Source: Heloderma charlesbogerti (Eukaryota; Chordata; Lepidosauria; Squamata; Helodermatidae). Taken from it: DNA of 64,000 nt. The position numbers and the translations under genes were made by a program. Positions 34,561 through 45,640 of this stretch are shown piece by piece (the first letter of the stretch is position 1; every line of letters begins with the position of its first letter). The stretch lies in assembly GCA_026122225.1 (NCBI GenBank), contig JANEZZ010000793.1, positions 124,001 through 188,000 on the forward strand, given 5' to 3'. The notes under the pieces are model-generated. The model ran no database searches, was not told the origin of the DNA, and was given only the letters and a program-made list of their open reading frames with translations.

Positions 34561-34849
34561 TCCCTACATCAGAGGTAGAGAATCTCAGCTCTGGGGGTCA
34601 AGTTCAGCCTTCCTGACTTCCTAGTTTACCCCTCCAGCCTTCCCCAAATGGCCACACCCCCTTTCTCCAACCACCGGTCGTGGGGGGGGGGGGGCTTCTC
34701 AGGTTTTGTGCAGTTTTCCCCATTCTAAGAGGTTGAAATGCCCCTCTTACTGGCAGTAACCGCTTTAAGCTAAAATGTGCTGGCATTTTTTGTATTCTGA
34801 AAGAGGTTCTCCAGCCTGGCCCTACATCTTCCTTGTGTGTTCCTAAAGG

Positions 34850-35580
34850 CACAGTCTTATGCATGATTAGACAGAAAAACGTCCTACAACTCCCAGTTTT
34901 CCCCAGCCAGCCATGGAACATGTATAGGACTGTGCCCTTAATTATTCTGGGTTTTGTTTCCAGTATTTATGTAAGCTAATGATATACTGCCCATCATAAT
35001 ATATATCCCAGGGTGATTTACAATGTAATTTAGGACAAAACAGTAATGAAATATACAGCAAACCAATGGAGGAAGCAATCCTATGGCTGCTAGACAGCGG
35101 CTAGATGGCCATAGGATATGCTGTTTTCTGGGAACCAACCTCGAAGCCCACGCTCCGAGGTTGGTTCCCGAAAAATCAACCTCCCCCCACGTCCGCACTG
35201 CCTCGGAGGCAGTGTGGAGAAGCCCCGCGCTCCGCAATCGGAAGAGGAGCGCGGAGCGGCTGAAAAGGGGCAGGGCTAGGGGCTTTCCGAGGTGGGGAGA
35301 GCGGATCTTCATGTACAACACATCCTATGCATCGTACAGCAGCCTCCTCTCCCGCTCGCCCGCCCGCCCCCACCCCCGCGGCTAGACAGCCAAAATCGGC
35401 TGTCTAGCAGAAATAGCAGGGCAGGAGAGGCACGGAGGAAACGATCCCCCAGTGCTTCTCCTGCCTTGCTTTGGATAGGCGGTCGCCTCCAAGTTTGGAG
35501 GCGGATGTCTATCTAGATAGGATTGCACCCTAAAGGTAATAAGCAAATAACATAATTGGCACATTTATATACTGCTTATC
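34850..35580. mobile_element. Palindromic repeat, copy B, split by a MITE
   Basis: 34850-34942 is the hairpin end, 34945-35066 the AT-rich block, and 35536-35580 the rest (ggtaataagcaaataacataattgg), identical in order to 6672-6975. The 35075-35534 insertion separates the two parts. Confidence 0.8.
35075..35534. mobile_element. MITE related to 1317-1675
   Basis: Starts gcaatcctatggctgctagac and ends ctagataggattgcaccc. The middle shares gcacggaggaaacgatcccc, ttctcctgcc and ggcggtcgcctccaag with the 1.3-kb copy. It carries an extra palindrome, cgaagcccacgctccgaggttgg, at 35138-35170. Confidence 0.75.
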
Positions 35581-35584
35581 TGCT

Positions 35585-35660
35585 TATGGCTGGCTGGGTA
35601 ATGCTGGGAGTTGTAGGACTTTTTTCTGTCTAAATAAGCATAGGATTGTGCCATAAGATA
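35585..35660. mobile_element. Half of an actcccagcat hairpin MITE
   Basis: ggctggctgggtaatgctgggagttgtagg...tctgtctaaataagcataggattgtgcc is the right half only. Confidence 0.6.
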
Positions 35661-36685
35661 CACATGAACTCTACATATGAGACTCAAGCACCAACCAGAC
35701 GAAGCTAGAATTAAATTCCGTTGTCACAAATATTCAAACTTTTGTAGACACTCAGACTTGTCGGCATCTCTTAATTGCTGCTTTGGCAGGCCTCAAACAT
35801 GAAATTGACGAAGGTTGCTTTCTCACTGGTGTTAATTCGGGTGGGTGGGGAGTGTTTTTTCACTAATTTATTACAGAGATGCCTCATACCACCATAGCCA
35901 AATTGTTACATTATAGTACACTAAACTGTGGAAAGAACCACATTGTCAAATGCTGTATATCACTGCATGTCATCAATTAAATACTATGAGATGCCAGACA
36001 CCATTGCATGTCAACTGACAAATACGGTCAATGGCTAAACATTGTTGCATACTAACCCATCAAATGTTGACAAATTGGCTATGAAATACTATATACTATT
36101 AAGAAGCAGGTATCAATTTGATGATAGTTAAATATTACTTAATGATAAAATCTCATAAGATGTCAAACTACAGATAGCAAATCTCCAGACCACAAATTTT
36201 GTAAAGGTGAAGGGGTGTGGATTTGTTTCTTCTCTAAAACCTGGTGAAGCATTAAAAATGCAGTCCTTCAACTTCTGTCTGAAGTAGTACATCCCAGTGG
36301 GACTCTAATGTGTGATTTTGCTGAAAGTGCACATCACCCTTTCAGCCACTACATTTCTTTCTCCTTCTCAGAACAGAGGTGCTAGTCACTTAGGTAAATG
36401 CATGGTTTGTATCAATTTCGTGCTATATGCTTCCAAATGCAAACCATAAATCTACATGTATGAAATTACTATTGACAGACGGGGTTGCCCATTAAGATCT
36501 CATCCTGTGGAGTATAACAACAGAGGTTGGCTCTTCGGGGAAATGTTGTCTGTGCACAGACAGATGAGAAGCACATCTGTCTCTCCTAGGAAAAGCAATT
36601 CAACAGTCATTCAGACAGATCTACGGCCTAGGTCATGCTGAGGTACTAATGTGTAAACCAGGGCCTGTACTACGTCAGACTACAG
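35661..36685. other. AT-rich intron stretch, nothing recognised
   Basis: 35930-36180 has loosely repeated phrases (aaatactatgagatg, atcaaatgttgac, gaaatactatatac) but no clear period. Confidence 0.4.
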
Positions 36686-37215
36686 TAGGGTAGAGTGACC
36701 GCTTAGGAATCATCCCAAAAGAGGAAATGTATCACCAAAAAAGAGAACCACGATTTGTCTAAAATTTGCATATGCTCATTTATATGTATCAATGCAAATT
36801 TAGAAATAATTACTATAATTTAAATAGAAATACATTTCTATTTAAGAATAGACAGACTGGGTGACCTGTGTGCCTGCCTGTTTAGTCTGCTATTTAAGTG
36901 CTAAGGGTAGAATCTTAGTTAAGTGCTTAGGGTAGAATCCAGCTAAAGTCCTGCTTAGAGTAGACCCATTGACATTAATGGGGACTGAAGTTAGTCATGA
37001 CTTACTTACGCCCCATTAGTCATGACTAACTTAACTTAGTTAGTCTTGACTAACTTAAGTCCCATTCATTTGCTGGGTTCTGCTTTAGTTGAATTATAAC
37101 CTATGTGTTAACAGGCAACAGTTCTTATGGTTCTTTATCTTTAAACTGGGATTGGACTGGACAGCCCTTCAAATAAAGGGCTGTCCCCTGTAAAAGAGGA
37201 CACATGGCCACCCTA
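36686..37215. mobile_element. TAGGGTGG DNA element, unsplit copy
   Basis: Begins tagggtagagtgaccgc, ends cacatggccacccta. Block order equals 32703-33226 without the SINE. 36940-37090 contains repeated taagtta/gttagtcatgacta units. Confidence 0.65.
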
Positions 37216-37809
37216 GCTCATACAACAATGTTCTTTCCAATCTTCCACTTAGAAGATGAGGGAGAAGGCTAAGCTAGAAGTCTATGATCTCGTTTTCTTT
37301 GGGGAGCATTTAGGGTGAGACTGCACATTACGGTAAATGGGTAGTTTTAAAAAATGTGTAGCGTACTCTTTTGTGTCTGTTATAGTTGGGTGGGGGCGTC
37401 ACACGAGGATCAGAACTATGCCATGCAGGGAGGTGGGTTTAATTCTTTCCTCCTTCACTGTGGTCCCAAAGAAAATCCCCCGGCACCCCGGCACAGCTAT
37501 GTGGCTTGAGAGGGATGTACATCATTTCAGCAGTGAGCCCACTGTGCAAAAGCATTCATCACCATTGCCACACACATGCCATCTTTTTCCTGAGGTCAAG
37601 GTTAATGGGAACCTGTTTTTCCAATGTAAGTGTAAAACGCTGATTGGCCGTCTCTTGTCCCAGTTACATAGCTGTATCCCCCAACTTCAGAGCAGGGCTG
37701 TGCATGGCACTAATTGGCTAGATCTTGTGTTAGTCACAAAGTTGTTTTTCCTCTGTTTATTGGAGCAGTTTTCAAGGTGTCAAAAAATAGAGGGGGAAAG
37801 AAACCTTTT

Positions 37810-38345
37810 AAAACATTGCTGAACAAGTGTTTAAAGCAGGGAACCATACCAACTAAAAACCTGAAACAATTTTAAACAGCTAAAAACAGTTAAAAATGCC
37901 AAGACCCAGTAAAACAACTGAATTAAGAAGCCCCACCATGTGCCTGGGAGCAGAGGAAAGGCACAGCCTGGCACCAAAAAGATGACAGGGTTGGTGCCAG
38001 GCGGACTTGGGAGAGCACAGTCAGGGGTCCACCACCATGAAGACCCTGTTCCTTGTGGCCATCCTCTGAACCTTACTTGGAGGAGGGCCTCAGATGACAA
38101 TCATGCATAGGTTCATACCGGGAGAGGCGCTCCATCAGGGATTGTGGTCCTGTGTAAGGCTTTAGAGGTCAAAACCAGCACCTTGAATTGGGCTTGGAAA
38201 CGTAGGGGCAGCCAGTACATTCAGGCCACAATCGGTGTTATATCCGCAGACTTTCTGGTCCTGCTATCAACTGCATTTTGCTTAAGGTGCAGTTTCTGAA
38301 CCATCTTCAAAGGTAACCCCACGTAGAGCACATTGCAGTAATCTA
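37810..38345 (-). mobile_element. L2-like LINE 3' portion
   Basis: The minus strand reads RLDYCNVLYVGLPLKMVQKLHLKQNA with ITPIVA, the L2 reverse-transcriptase tail, at 38218-38345. The 3'UTR section (ccagcaccttgaattggg, ggcaccaaaaagatgacagg) continues to about 37810. Confidence 0.7.
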
Positions 38346-39329
38346 ACCTGGGGTTGGGGGGAAGTGAAGTGGACAATCCACTTGAAGAATGGGGGAGTGG
38401 GGACAGGGCAACAGTCTTCAATCTGGAGACTATATGTTTGTCAGTAGAGGTGGGAGAAGCAAAACGTGCCCTGCAACGAAATACCCCACCCTTCCAGGCA
38501 CATGTGTACACAGTCTTAGATTCTTAAAGGATCTGGCATACCTTAACCCCCATAATGCATTAACCAGCCAATGGTCGTAAAGAGTTTTGCAGATCTTTTG
38601 CTGTTGCTTAAGCTCCCGTACAAGGGGTTCAGCAGTTTCTTTCCAGCCCTGGAGATACGAGTGTTTACACAGCCTCTGTTCCTTTAGTTCAGGTTTTGAT
38701 GGACTTTTGCGGTAGTCCTATATACTCTTGGGTGCACTAAGGTGTGTGTGTTCCCCTCTCTTTCTCCTGGCCATACCATCTGTTGTATTTGTCTCCTTTA
38801 ATGTTGCTTAACTTTCAGCCTTGCAAACTCTCTCTTTCTCCCTCTGCATTCATTTTCACATTCTGGTAGACCCTCGTCCGCAGCAGGTGTTCTGGTTGAA
38901 TCACAGCTGTTTTGAGACCAACATCCCCTGAGTTTGCTGTGCCATTCATTGAATCACCCTGCGGAGAGAGTGCAGAAGAGGATGTGCGTGGATAAATAGG
39001 TGTCTGAGCGATCAAGGTCCAAGTTGAATAAAGCAGTTTTCTCCAGCGTGCCACTGACGCAAATGGTCGGCATGAACACAACTTGCAGGCTGAATTCTGT
39101 TATCAGTTCTGTTTTGCCTGCCCTGCAAGCAGCAGATGTCCACAGAAAGTCTGTATTCATCTTAGACTCAGAGATCTTGGATCACAGATAACACATAACA
39201 GCGGGGCTTGCTTCAGGGTGCAGGGTTTGGAGGCCAAGTCTCGGGACCTGGAGGAACCCAGGGAGTCTCCATGGGGCAAACTGGGGTGCCCCGTGGACAG
39301 TATTCGTCTCGGATTGCCAGTCTCCGAGT

Positions 39330-39650
39330 ATGCCTCCTTTCATACAATCCTCACTGTGCTATATGATCCTTTGAGAAGGCCCCATATCATGTTTCATACC
39401 CATGGGAGGTTACATCAGTGGACTGTATGCAGCAGGACATTTTCAGTGGTAGCACTACAGTTGTAGAATAACCTCCCTAAAGATGCCTGCCTAACATTTT
39501 CTTTTCAAAGCTGTAGAGGCCTGATTGAAACCTCTGAATTCTACCAGGCCTTCCAGCTATAGCTCTTGCTTTTAACCTGCAACCGTTTCATCCGCACTGC
39601 CCTTCCTTCAGAGCCTTTATTTTTCATATAAAGGCTCTATATGTTTTGTT
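39330..39650 (+). mobile_element. L2-like LINE scrap
   Basis: aggttacatcagtggactgt, tagaataacctccctaaagatgcctgcctaac and ttctaccaggccttccagct resemble the distal part of L2-type tails. Weak. Confidence 0.35.
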
Positions 39651-40167
39651 TTGTTTTTTACACGTGAGTGTTTTGCTTGGAGTTGCACTGCATTGTGGGT
39701 TTTGTAGTCCCAAGGCTGCATAAATATTAATCATTCTTGCAAGTGCATGTTTTATAATGGCTTGGGACCAAGTTATCTGCAAGAGCACCTGACCCATACA
39801 AGCCTGCCCACCCTTTATGATCAGACTCTTGAGGGTTGTCAGTAAGGGCCATAAAGCTGATGGACACAAGAGACGGGGCACTCTTGGTGATGGGCCCATC
39901 ACTGTGGAACTCCTTCCCATGGGAAATTTTCTTAGCTCCTCCCTCCCCCACCAGCACAGAATTCCATGCACTCACTTGCATCCAATAGTTTGCCACCTAT
40001 GGCTAGCAGGCTAGTGCTTAAATACAAAGCTGTTTTAGTCACATCCCCAGAGTCTCTAGAAGGTAAATCTTGGAATGGTGAGTGGATGCATCTTGTCTCT
40101 GGTGTGTATGCCTATAGAGCGCTAAGGCTCTTCACACAATGAAGCTGCTGAAGAGTATTTTCGACTG

Positions 40168-40680
40168 TTGTCGGAACATAGGAGTCTGCATCGTACTGAG
40201 TCAGACCACTGGTTCATCTAGCCCATTATTGTCAACAGTTCGCACATAATGACAACCCAGAGTATGGATTGTCTTTAAATGTGGGTTGCTGTTGAGTCAT
40301 GGGTTATCATTACGTACAAACCCTGCACTATGGTTTAACGATGGGTTAAACCACAAACAACCCTGGAAGAGAACCCATGGTTTGTTTTTGGGTTGTAGCT
40401 CTGGGTTATTCGTGGTTAACAACCATGGTAAATGATAGTGCAGGGTTCACATGTAACAACAACCCACAATTCAACAGCAACCCATGATTCAACAACAATC
40501 TATACTCAATCCATGCTCAACCTGTACTCTGGGTTGTTATTGCGTGTGAACTAGGTCACAAACTGGCAGCAGCTATCCAGGGGTTCAAGTAAGAATTTTT
40601 CCAGCCCTACCTGGAGATGCGAGGTATCAAACCTGGGACCTTCTATATGCAAAGCATGTGCTCTACCACTATTGTAGGAT
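40168..40680 (-). mobile_element. tRNA-derived SINE interrupted by a palindromic element
   Basis: 40168-40227 holds the SINE 3' half (ggaacataggagtctgcatcgtactgagtcagacc) and 40565-40680 its 5' half with B box and A box (gtagagcacatgctttgc on the minus strand). The two pieces abut correctly if 40228-40556 is removed. Confidence 0.8.
40228..40556. mobile_element. Palindromic DNA element (gttcRcacRYaataacaaccc type)
   Basis: The left end gttcgcacataatgacaacccagagta pairs with the right end tactctgggttgttattgcgtgtgaac. An internal pair, ccctgcactatggtttaac / tagtgcagggttcac, is also seen. The target duplication is unclear. Confidence 0.75.
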
Positions 40681-40821
40681 GACCTTTGTAGGACAAATAC
40701 ATTTTTTTCTAGTGTATCTTTAACCAAAAGAACAAACACTCTCCTGGCTTTTAAGTCACTGGAAGACCAGTGATTGCAGAGCAAATGCATACAGCAGACA
40801 GACGGTCCCTTCAACAAAATG

Positions 40822-40855
40822 TGTGTGTGTGTGTGTGCGCGCGCGCACACGCGCA
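40822..40855. repeat. (TG)n(CG)n alternating tract
   Basis: tgtgtgtg...tgcgcgcgcgcacacgcgc, alternating purine-pyrimidine. Confidence 0.8.
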
Positions 40856-41227
40856 TCAGAGAGAGATCCTCGGTATGAGAACAGAGATGTTATAAGCGTG
40901 TCCCCTGTGCAATGTTGGACTATAGTCTCTCCCATGCTGTGTTCCTGCCTCTTCCTGGTTCAGTAGACTGGGGGGAAAGCCACCACAGTCCTTTTGGAGC
41001 TGTACGTGTATTGAAGCGTGTGCCAGAGTTGCGCACACTCATTCTTCATAGCTGACTCAGTGCGCAAAATGTTGGCTGCCAAGGTTCTAATGCAGAGGTG
41101 GGTGGGCTTTAGGCTTGTGGGATCTACTTTGTTTTTCAGTAGGACCACAAGCCAAGGTCCACCAATCGGAGCCAGGTACAAAATAGTGGCTCAGGAAGGC
41201 AGACATAGAATTGTGGAGGAAGGCGTC

Positions 41228-41425
41228 TCTGAGCCAGTGGAAGCGGGTGGCTCCGATGTCAGTTGGGCAGTGAATCCACTCTGGGTTTCATCCGGAACTA
41301 GTCAGAGCTCTAAAGCAGCAATAAAAGGTGGATAGCTCCTTCAGAGTTCTGACTGGTTCTGACTGAAACCTGGAGTAGATTCACCACCCCACTGACATCA
41401 GAGCCACCAGCCTCCACTGCCCTGA
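41228..41425. mobile_element. Palindromic MITE, agtggaggctggtggctcc family
   Basis: The left end ccagtggaagcgggtggctccgatgtcag pairs with ctgacatcagagccaccagcctccactg. Relatives are at 54512-54698 and 55153-55347. Confidence 0.8.
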
Positions 41426-41429
41426 GCAT

Positions 41430-42110
41430 ATATTCTGCCCAGGAGTACACAGCTTCTAGTTCTTCTGCTCCTGTTACCCTTTTCCAAGGAGTATCCCCTA
41501 CTTCATTTTTCCTCAGCATTTTCCTCTTCCTCAGCTTGCTGTTGCTCTTCTTGCTTCTGTTCTTCACTTTGCTGCTGTAGTTCCACCGTTCTGTCTAAGA
41601 ACTCTTCGTGTTCTCTTATTCCCTGGAGGGTCGACACTCGCCGCTCCAGTCCTCTTACTTTTTCTTCCAACAGCGTGATCAACTTGCATTTGTTGCACGT
41701 GGAGGCCACGTTGATCTCAGGCAAGAAAACGAACATTGCACAGACCTTGCAGGTCACCACCACTGGAGAGTCTTTTCCTTCCATAGTGTCTATTCCCTCT
41801 TTGTTTCTTACTTTCTGGTGGTACTGGAATAGCCTGTGCTTTGTTCTCTGTTCACTGGGGGTTAAAAACAGAGTCCCACTGGTATGGAAGTGTGTGTTAC
41901 AAGAAAAATATTTTTTAAAAAAATGGGGGGGGGGAATGGAAAAAAGTCCTAGGGGCCTCCCCCTTGACCTCCCCTGCCAAACTCCCCTGACCAACTCCTG
42001 TTTGCTCTCCCTGTTCGCTTGCTCTGATCGCTCGCCCTCTGGGAGCTTGCTTCCTTGTATAGCCCCTAGACCAGCTGGAGCAGCTTCCTCTGCTCTGTTC
42101 TGCTCAGCTA
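41430..42110 (-). mobile_element. LINE 5' region with ORF1 remnant
   Basis: A 93-residue frame (ATG at 41782-41784, minus strand, to about 41503) has VTCKVCAMFVFLP and STCNKCKLITLLEEKVRGLERRVSTLQ: two CxxC pairs followed by a leucine-rich coiled coil and a Glu/Gln-rich tail. This layout fits ORF1 of CR1/L2-class LINEs. The upstream GC-rich leader continues to ~42110. Which clade is uncertain, and no ORF2 is adjacent. Confidence 0.6.
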
Positions 42111-42210
42111 GGAGACAGGAAATGATCCCTCACTATTGGCTATGCTAACTAGGGCTGATGGGAGTTGGAGGCCAAAACATCTGGACAAGTTGCCCACCCT
42201 TGCTATAGAT

Positions 42211-43765
42211 TGTAAAATAATATTCAATATTCATTTACTCTCTGCCATCAGCCCCAGCACCAGTCTGTGGAACTTCTGGTGATTTTTCTTCTGTTTAAAC
42301 TGCAATCGACGGTATTTGAGTTTTGAAATGTCTCCCTTATACACATCACACAGTGACTACTTTTCATAAGGCCATTTAACACACATATTTGTGGGGTAGA
42401 CCAAAATAGCTCAGGGCAAATTAACCTAGTCCACTGGGTAAATATTATGCAGCGTAAAAGGTTTCTGAAAAGGGACACACACACACACACGTATATAAAA
42501 GCTCTGATGGACTCCTTTGCCATAACTGCCAGCTAGCATGGTTTAAGAAGTCAATAATAACAGCTTAAAGATTTGAAGCAGAATCTGTAATAATCCTGCA
42601 ATTTCCAAGTCTCAGACATGGGCAGATCTGTTTGCGCTTGAGGATCTGCCTCACTGGATCAGAATGACCTTTTTTAGCAAGTGGTGATCAGAACTGAGTG
42701 TACTGTCTGCTTTTTTTTTTTAGGTGTATTAAGGCAGCCTTGTTTTTAAGCACTAGTCTGGTAGCCATAAGTAACCAGAAATTGCACGCAGGTGAGTAGG
42801 CTGGTGAAAGAGAAATTGAGCACCCCGTCCCTCTTCTTCCTGTGTCGCCAGCATAGAAATGCAGCTTTCCATCCCTCCTTTACCGGCCCCGAACAGGCTA
42901 GTAAGAAAAAAATATATATATGTATGTATGTATGTGGCAGGCTAGTAACTTTTGTGGGCTATTGACAAGGTCGTATTAAGGAAAGCCAAATCTGTTGTTA
43001 CGTGATCATCTGGGGTTCCACTTGCCAGCTCCCCTGATGCTCAGATCCCTGAGACCCAGTGAGCAGATCTTAAGAGCTAAGGGGTGGTGCCTGGTAGGTC
43101 AAAAGGAGGAGTATGCACAGTAAAATGGGGTGTCAAGTGTTGGCATGGTTGGGCACCTGCCGAGGCCCACAGTCCAGCAGGGGGGGCCCTCACCAAGAGC
43201 ACCCTCTACCTGCTGCTTCTCCTTATCTTCATCAGTGCTGTCTGCTTTTTCATCTCTCCCTCGAGGAAGTGAGCAAGAGGATAGCAGCAGCGGTGAGGAG
43301 GAGGAGATCCTGCTATCATCTGTGTACTCACTGGGTCTGTCTAGCAAGCAAGCTAGTGGTGACAACAGCGAATAGGAGAAGCCCCAGATGCAGGCAATGA
43401 CGGTCACATTAAAAAATAACAACACGTCTTATGGAGCCATAAAGACGAATGAATGCATTTATTCTTGCCAAGGTTTTCGTGGGCTCTGTCCTCTCCCTCA
43501 GATGCATGAAGTGTCAATCTCAAACTGGCCAATCTGCAGGGCCTGTGTGTGAGTGTGTTCTGGGGAGGGGAGGGGGATGTAAACGGTATTGTCGGAGGGA
43601 AATGAAATGCAAAGAAGTGCAGACAATTGATAATTGCCGTAACAGTCGCCGTTCACAAGACCTTGTTGGGCGATAACACATTTCGTTGCAATGGTGACCC
43701 GATTAACAAAACGCAAAATTGAAATGCAGGAAAGTACAGGCAGTGATTATTACCTTAATGGTTGC

Positions 43766-43799
<34 letters not shown>

Positions 43800-43878
43800 T
43801 TAATGGTTGCTATTCGATAACATAGACATCATTGAGCTGGTTCATATGTAGTGTGATTTTTTTATATATAAAAAACTT
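42211..43878. other. Intron stretch with microsatellites
   Basis: (CA)n at 42475-42491, (TATG)n at 42918-42935 and (ATT)n at 43768-43797. The rest is not recognised. A 60-80 codon frame on both strands near 43130-43420 looks like chance. Confidence 0.4.
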
Positions 43879-43879
43879 T

Positions 43880-44625
43880 TGTCCCTACTCAAACCACAGG
43901 AAATAAACTTGAATTTCTTAATGAATTGTACTTCAATAATTTCACATTGGTATCTTTGAAATTCCTTTGTGCTTGAATGGCCACTATAAGTTTATTCACA
44001 GAGTGTCCTTGGGGGATGAAATGTCTCCCCAGTGGTTTCTGAACACTGCCATTCCTTACGTCAGATTTTTGTCCATTTATTCTTCTGCATAGAGACTGGC
44101 CTGTTATCCTATGTAAAGTACAGTGGGGCATTGCTGGCAAATGATGGCATATATCATATTGCAGGATGAGCAGGCGTGTGAACCCCTGATATTGAGGATG
44201 GCATTATTAGGTCCTGTAATAGTGTTTCCAGGTACATATGAGGACAGAGTTGGCATCTGGACTTGCCACAGGGTCTGATTCCTGTGTCTGTATCTCTGTT
44301 GCAAGATCTGTTACTGGTGGTGAGTATCCTTTTTAGGTTGGGCAGCTGTCTGTAAGTAAGTACAGACCTACCACCCAGGGCCTGTGAGAAGGAAATGTCA
44401 TTGTCTAGAATAGCTCAGAACTATAGGTGACAACAAGTGGTGTTCTGTTATTGTATCTTCTGGGTCTGTCCTGTAGTAGATTATTCCTGAGTATTAGTTT
44501 GGCCGTGTTGAACTGTGTATTCACTTCATTGGGTGAGTAATGTAGTCTGAGAAATACCCAGTTTAGATCCATAAGCTGTGAGTCTCTGAGCATCTCTACA
44601 CAAGCAATTTGTTGCACGCTAGTGA
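43880..44625 (-). mobile_element. Penelope-like element, 3' part with GIY-YIG region
   Basis: Minus strand, 5' to 3': LLQDRPRRYNNRTPLVVTYSSEL (linker after the RT, ~44475-44405), then NTITGPNNAILNIRGSHACSSCNM, MIYAIICQQCPTVLYIG (GIY-YIG core, ~44160-44104), then GQSLCRRINGQKSDVRN, KPLGRHFIPQGHSVNKL. This is the C-terminal endonuclease module of Penelope retroelements. Frameshifts and stops separate the blocks, so it is dead. Confidence 0.85.
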
Positions 44626-44904
44626 TTGGTCACTTATGGAAGTTAGTGGGTTCTTTACGCAATGTCGTCAACCTCCAGGACGTCTCCCTCCAGCACTTTT
44701 CCCCATTTATTCTGCTTTCAAAAAGATCGGAGATAATGCAAAAAGGGATGTTATTCCCATCTATTGGCTGTGTGAAATGCTGGTGTGTGTAGCGCTATAA
44801 TGCTCTATAATGACAGCGCCTGTAAACTGGAACACACACAAACATATAGAACTTGCCAAAGAAGGACTTTCCTTGATTCAAACCACGTGCCCACCGTGTA
44901 AAGG

Positions 44905-45640
44905 AGCCCATCGTAATCCCGTATTGCTCTAACAGTCAGGAATACTTTCCTGACGTTAGGGATGTATGAAAGTCACATACCTTTTCGATGGGGTGATTCA
45001 AAATCCTTACCCAGCTGGCTCCACTCCACGGCAACTCCGCGGAGCCACCGGCCTGGTACATTCGCAGGTGCCGTGTGGAGCCTGCGGACGCAAATGGCAG
45101 CGGCTACAGCGGCTGCCATTTGCGTTCCTGTTTTTTGGCCGTGATAGGCTAAGTAAATATTTATGTAGCCTATCACAGCAAAAAAAAAACAGGGGCGCAA
45201 ATTTGCACCCCTGTCTTGCGCCGTGATAGGCTACGTAAATATTTACGTAGCCTATCATGGCAAAAATTGGGAAGCGAATGGCGGCTGCAGACGCAGACGC
45301 CATTCGCAAAGCAGTGCAAATGGCACCAGGTAAGTGTGCCATTTCACGCACCTTTCACGGGGTTGTGGGGTGGGGGGCTTCGTTCTGCCACAGATTTTGG
45401 GGGGCCGAATACACTGGCATTCGGCCTCGCCAAGATCCGTGGCGGAATTCTCCGACATCCCTACCTGACATCCCTACCAGCCAAAATCTGGCTTCCTGTA
45501 ACTTGAGCCCATTATTCCATGTCCTGCACTCTGGGATGATCAAGAAGATATCCTGGCCTTCCTCTCTATGACAACCTTTCAAGTACTTGAAGAGTGCTAT
45601 CGTATCTCCCCTCTGGGAAGCTCCTTTCACAACCAGAGTG
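44905..45640 (-). mobile_element. CR1 LINE 3' end, split by a hAT-like MITE
   Basis: 44905-44956 and 45472-45640 together read the same CR1 section as 2770-2935 (attgctctaacagtcagga...; aaatctggcttcctgtaac...tttcaagtacttgaa). Confidence 0.8.
44957..45463 (+). mobile_element. hAT-like MITE, TAGGGATG family, copy 2
   Basis: TAGGGATGtatgaaagtcac ... gtggcggaattctccgaCATCCCTA. The flanks cctgacgt (44949-44956) and cctgacat (45464-45471) form an 8-bp duplication with one CpG-type change. Palindromic stems lie at 45141-45176, 45190-45212 and 45223-45258 (core tacgtaaatatttacgta). Confidence 0.9.
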
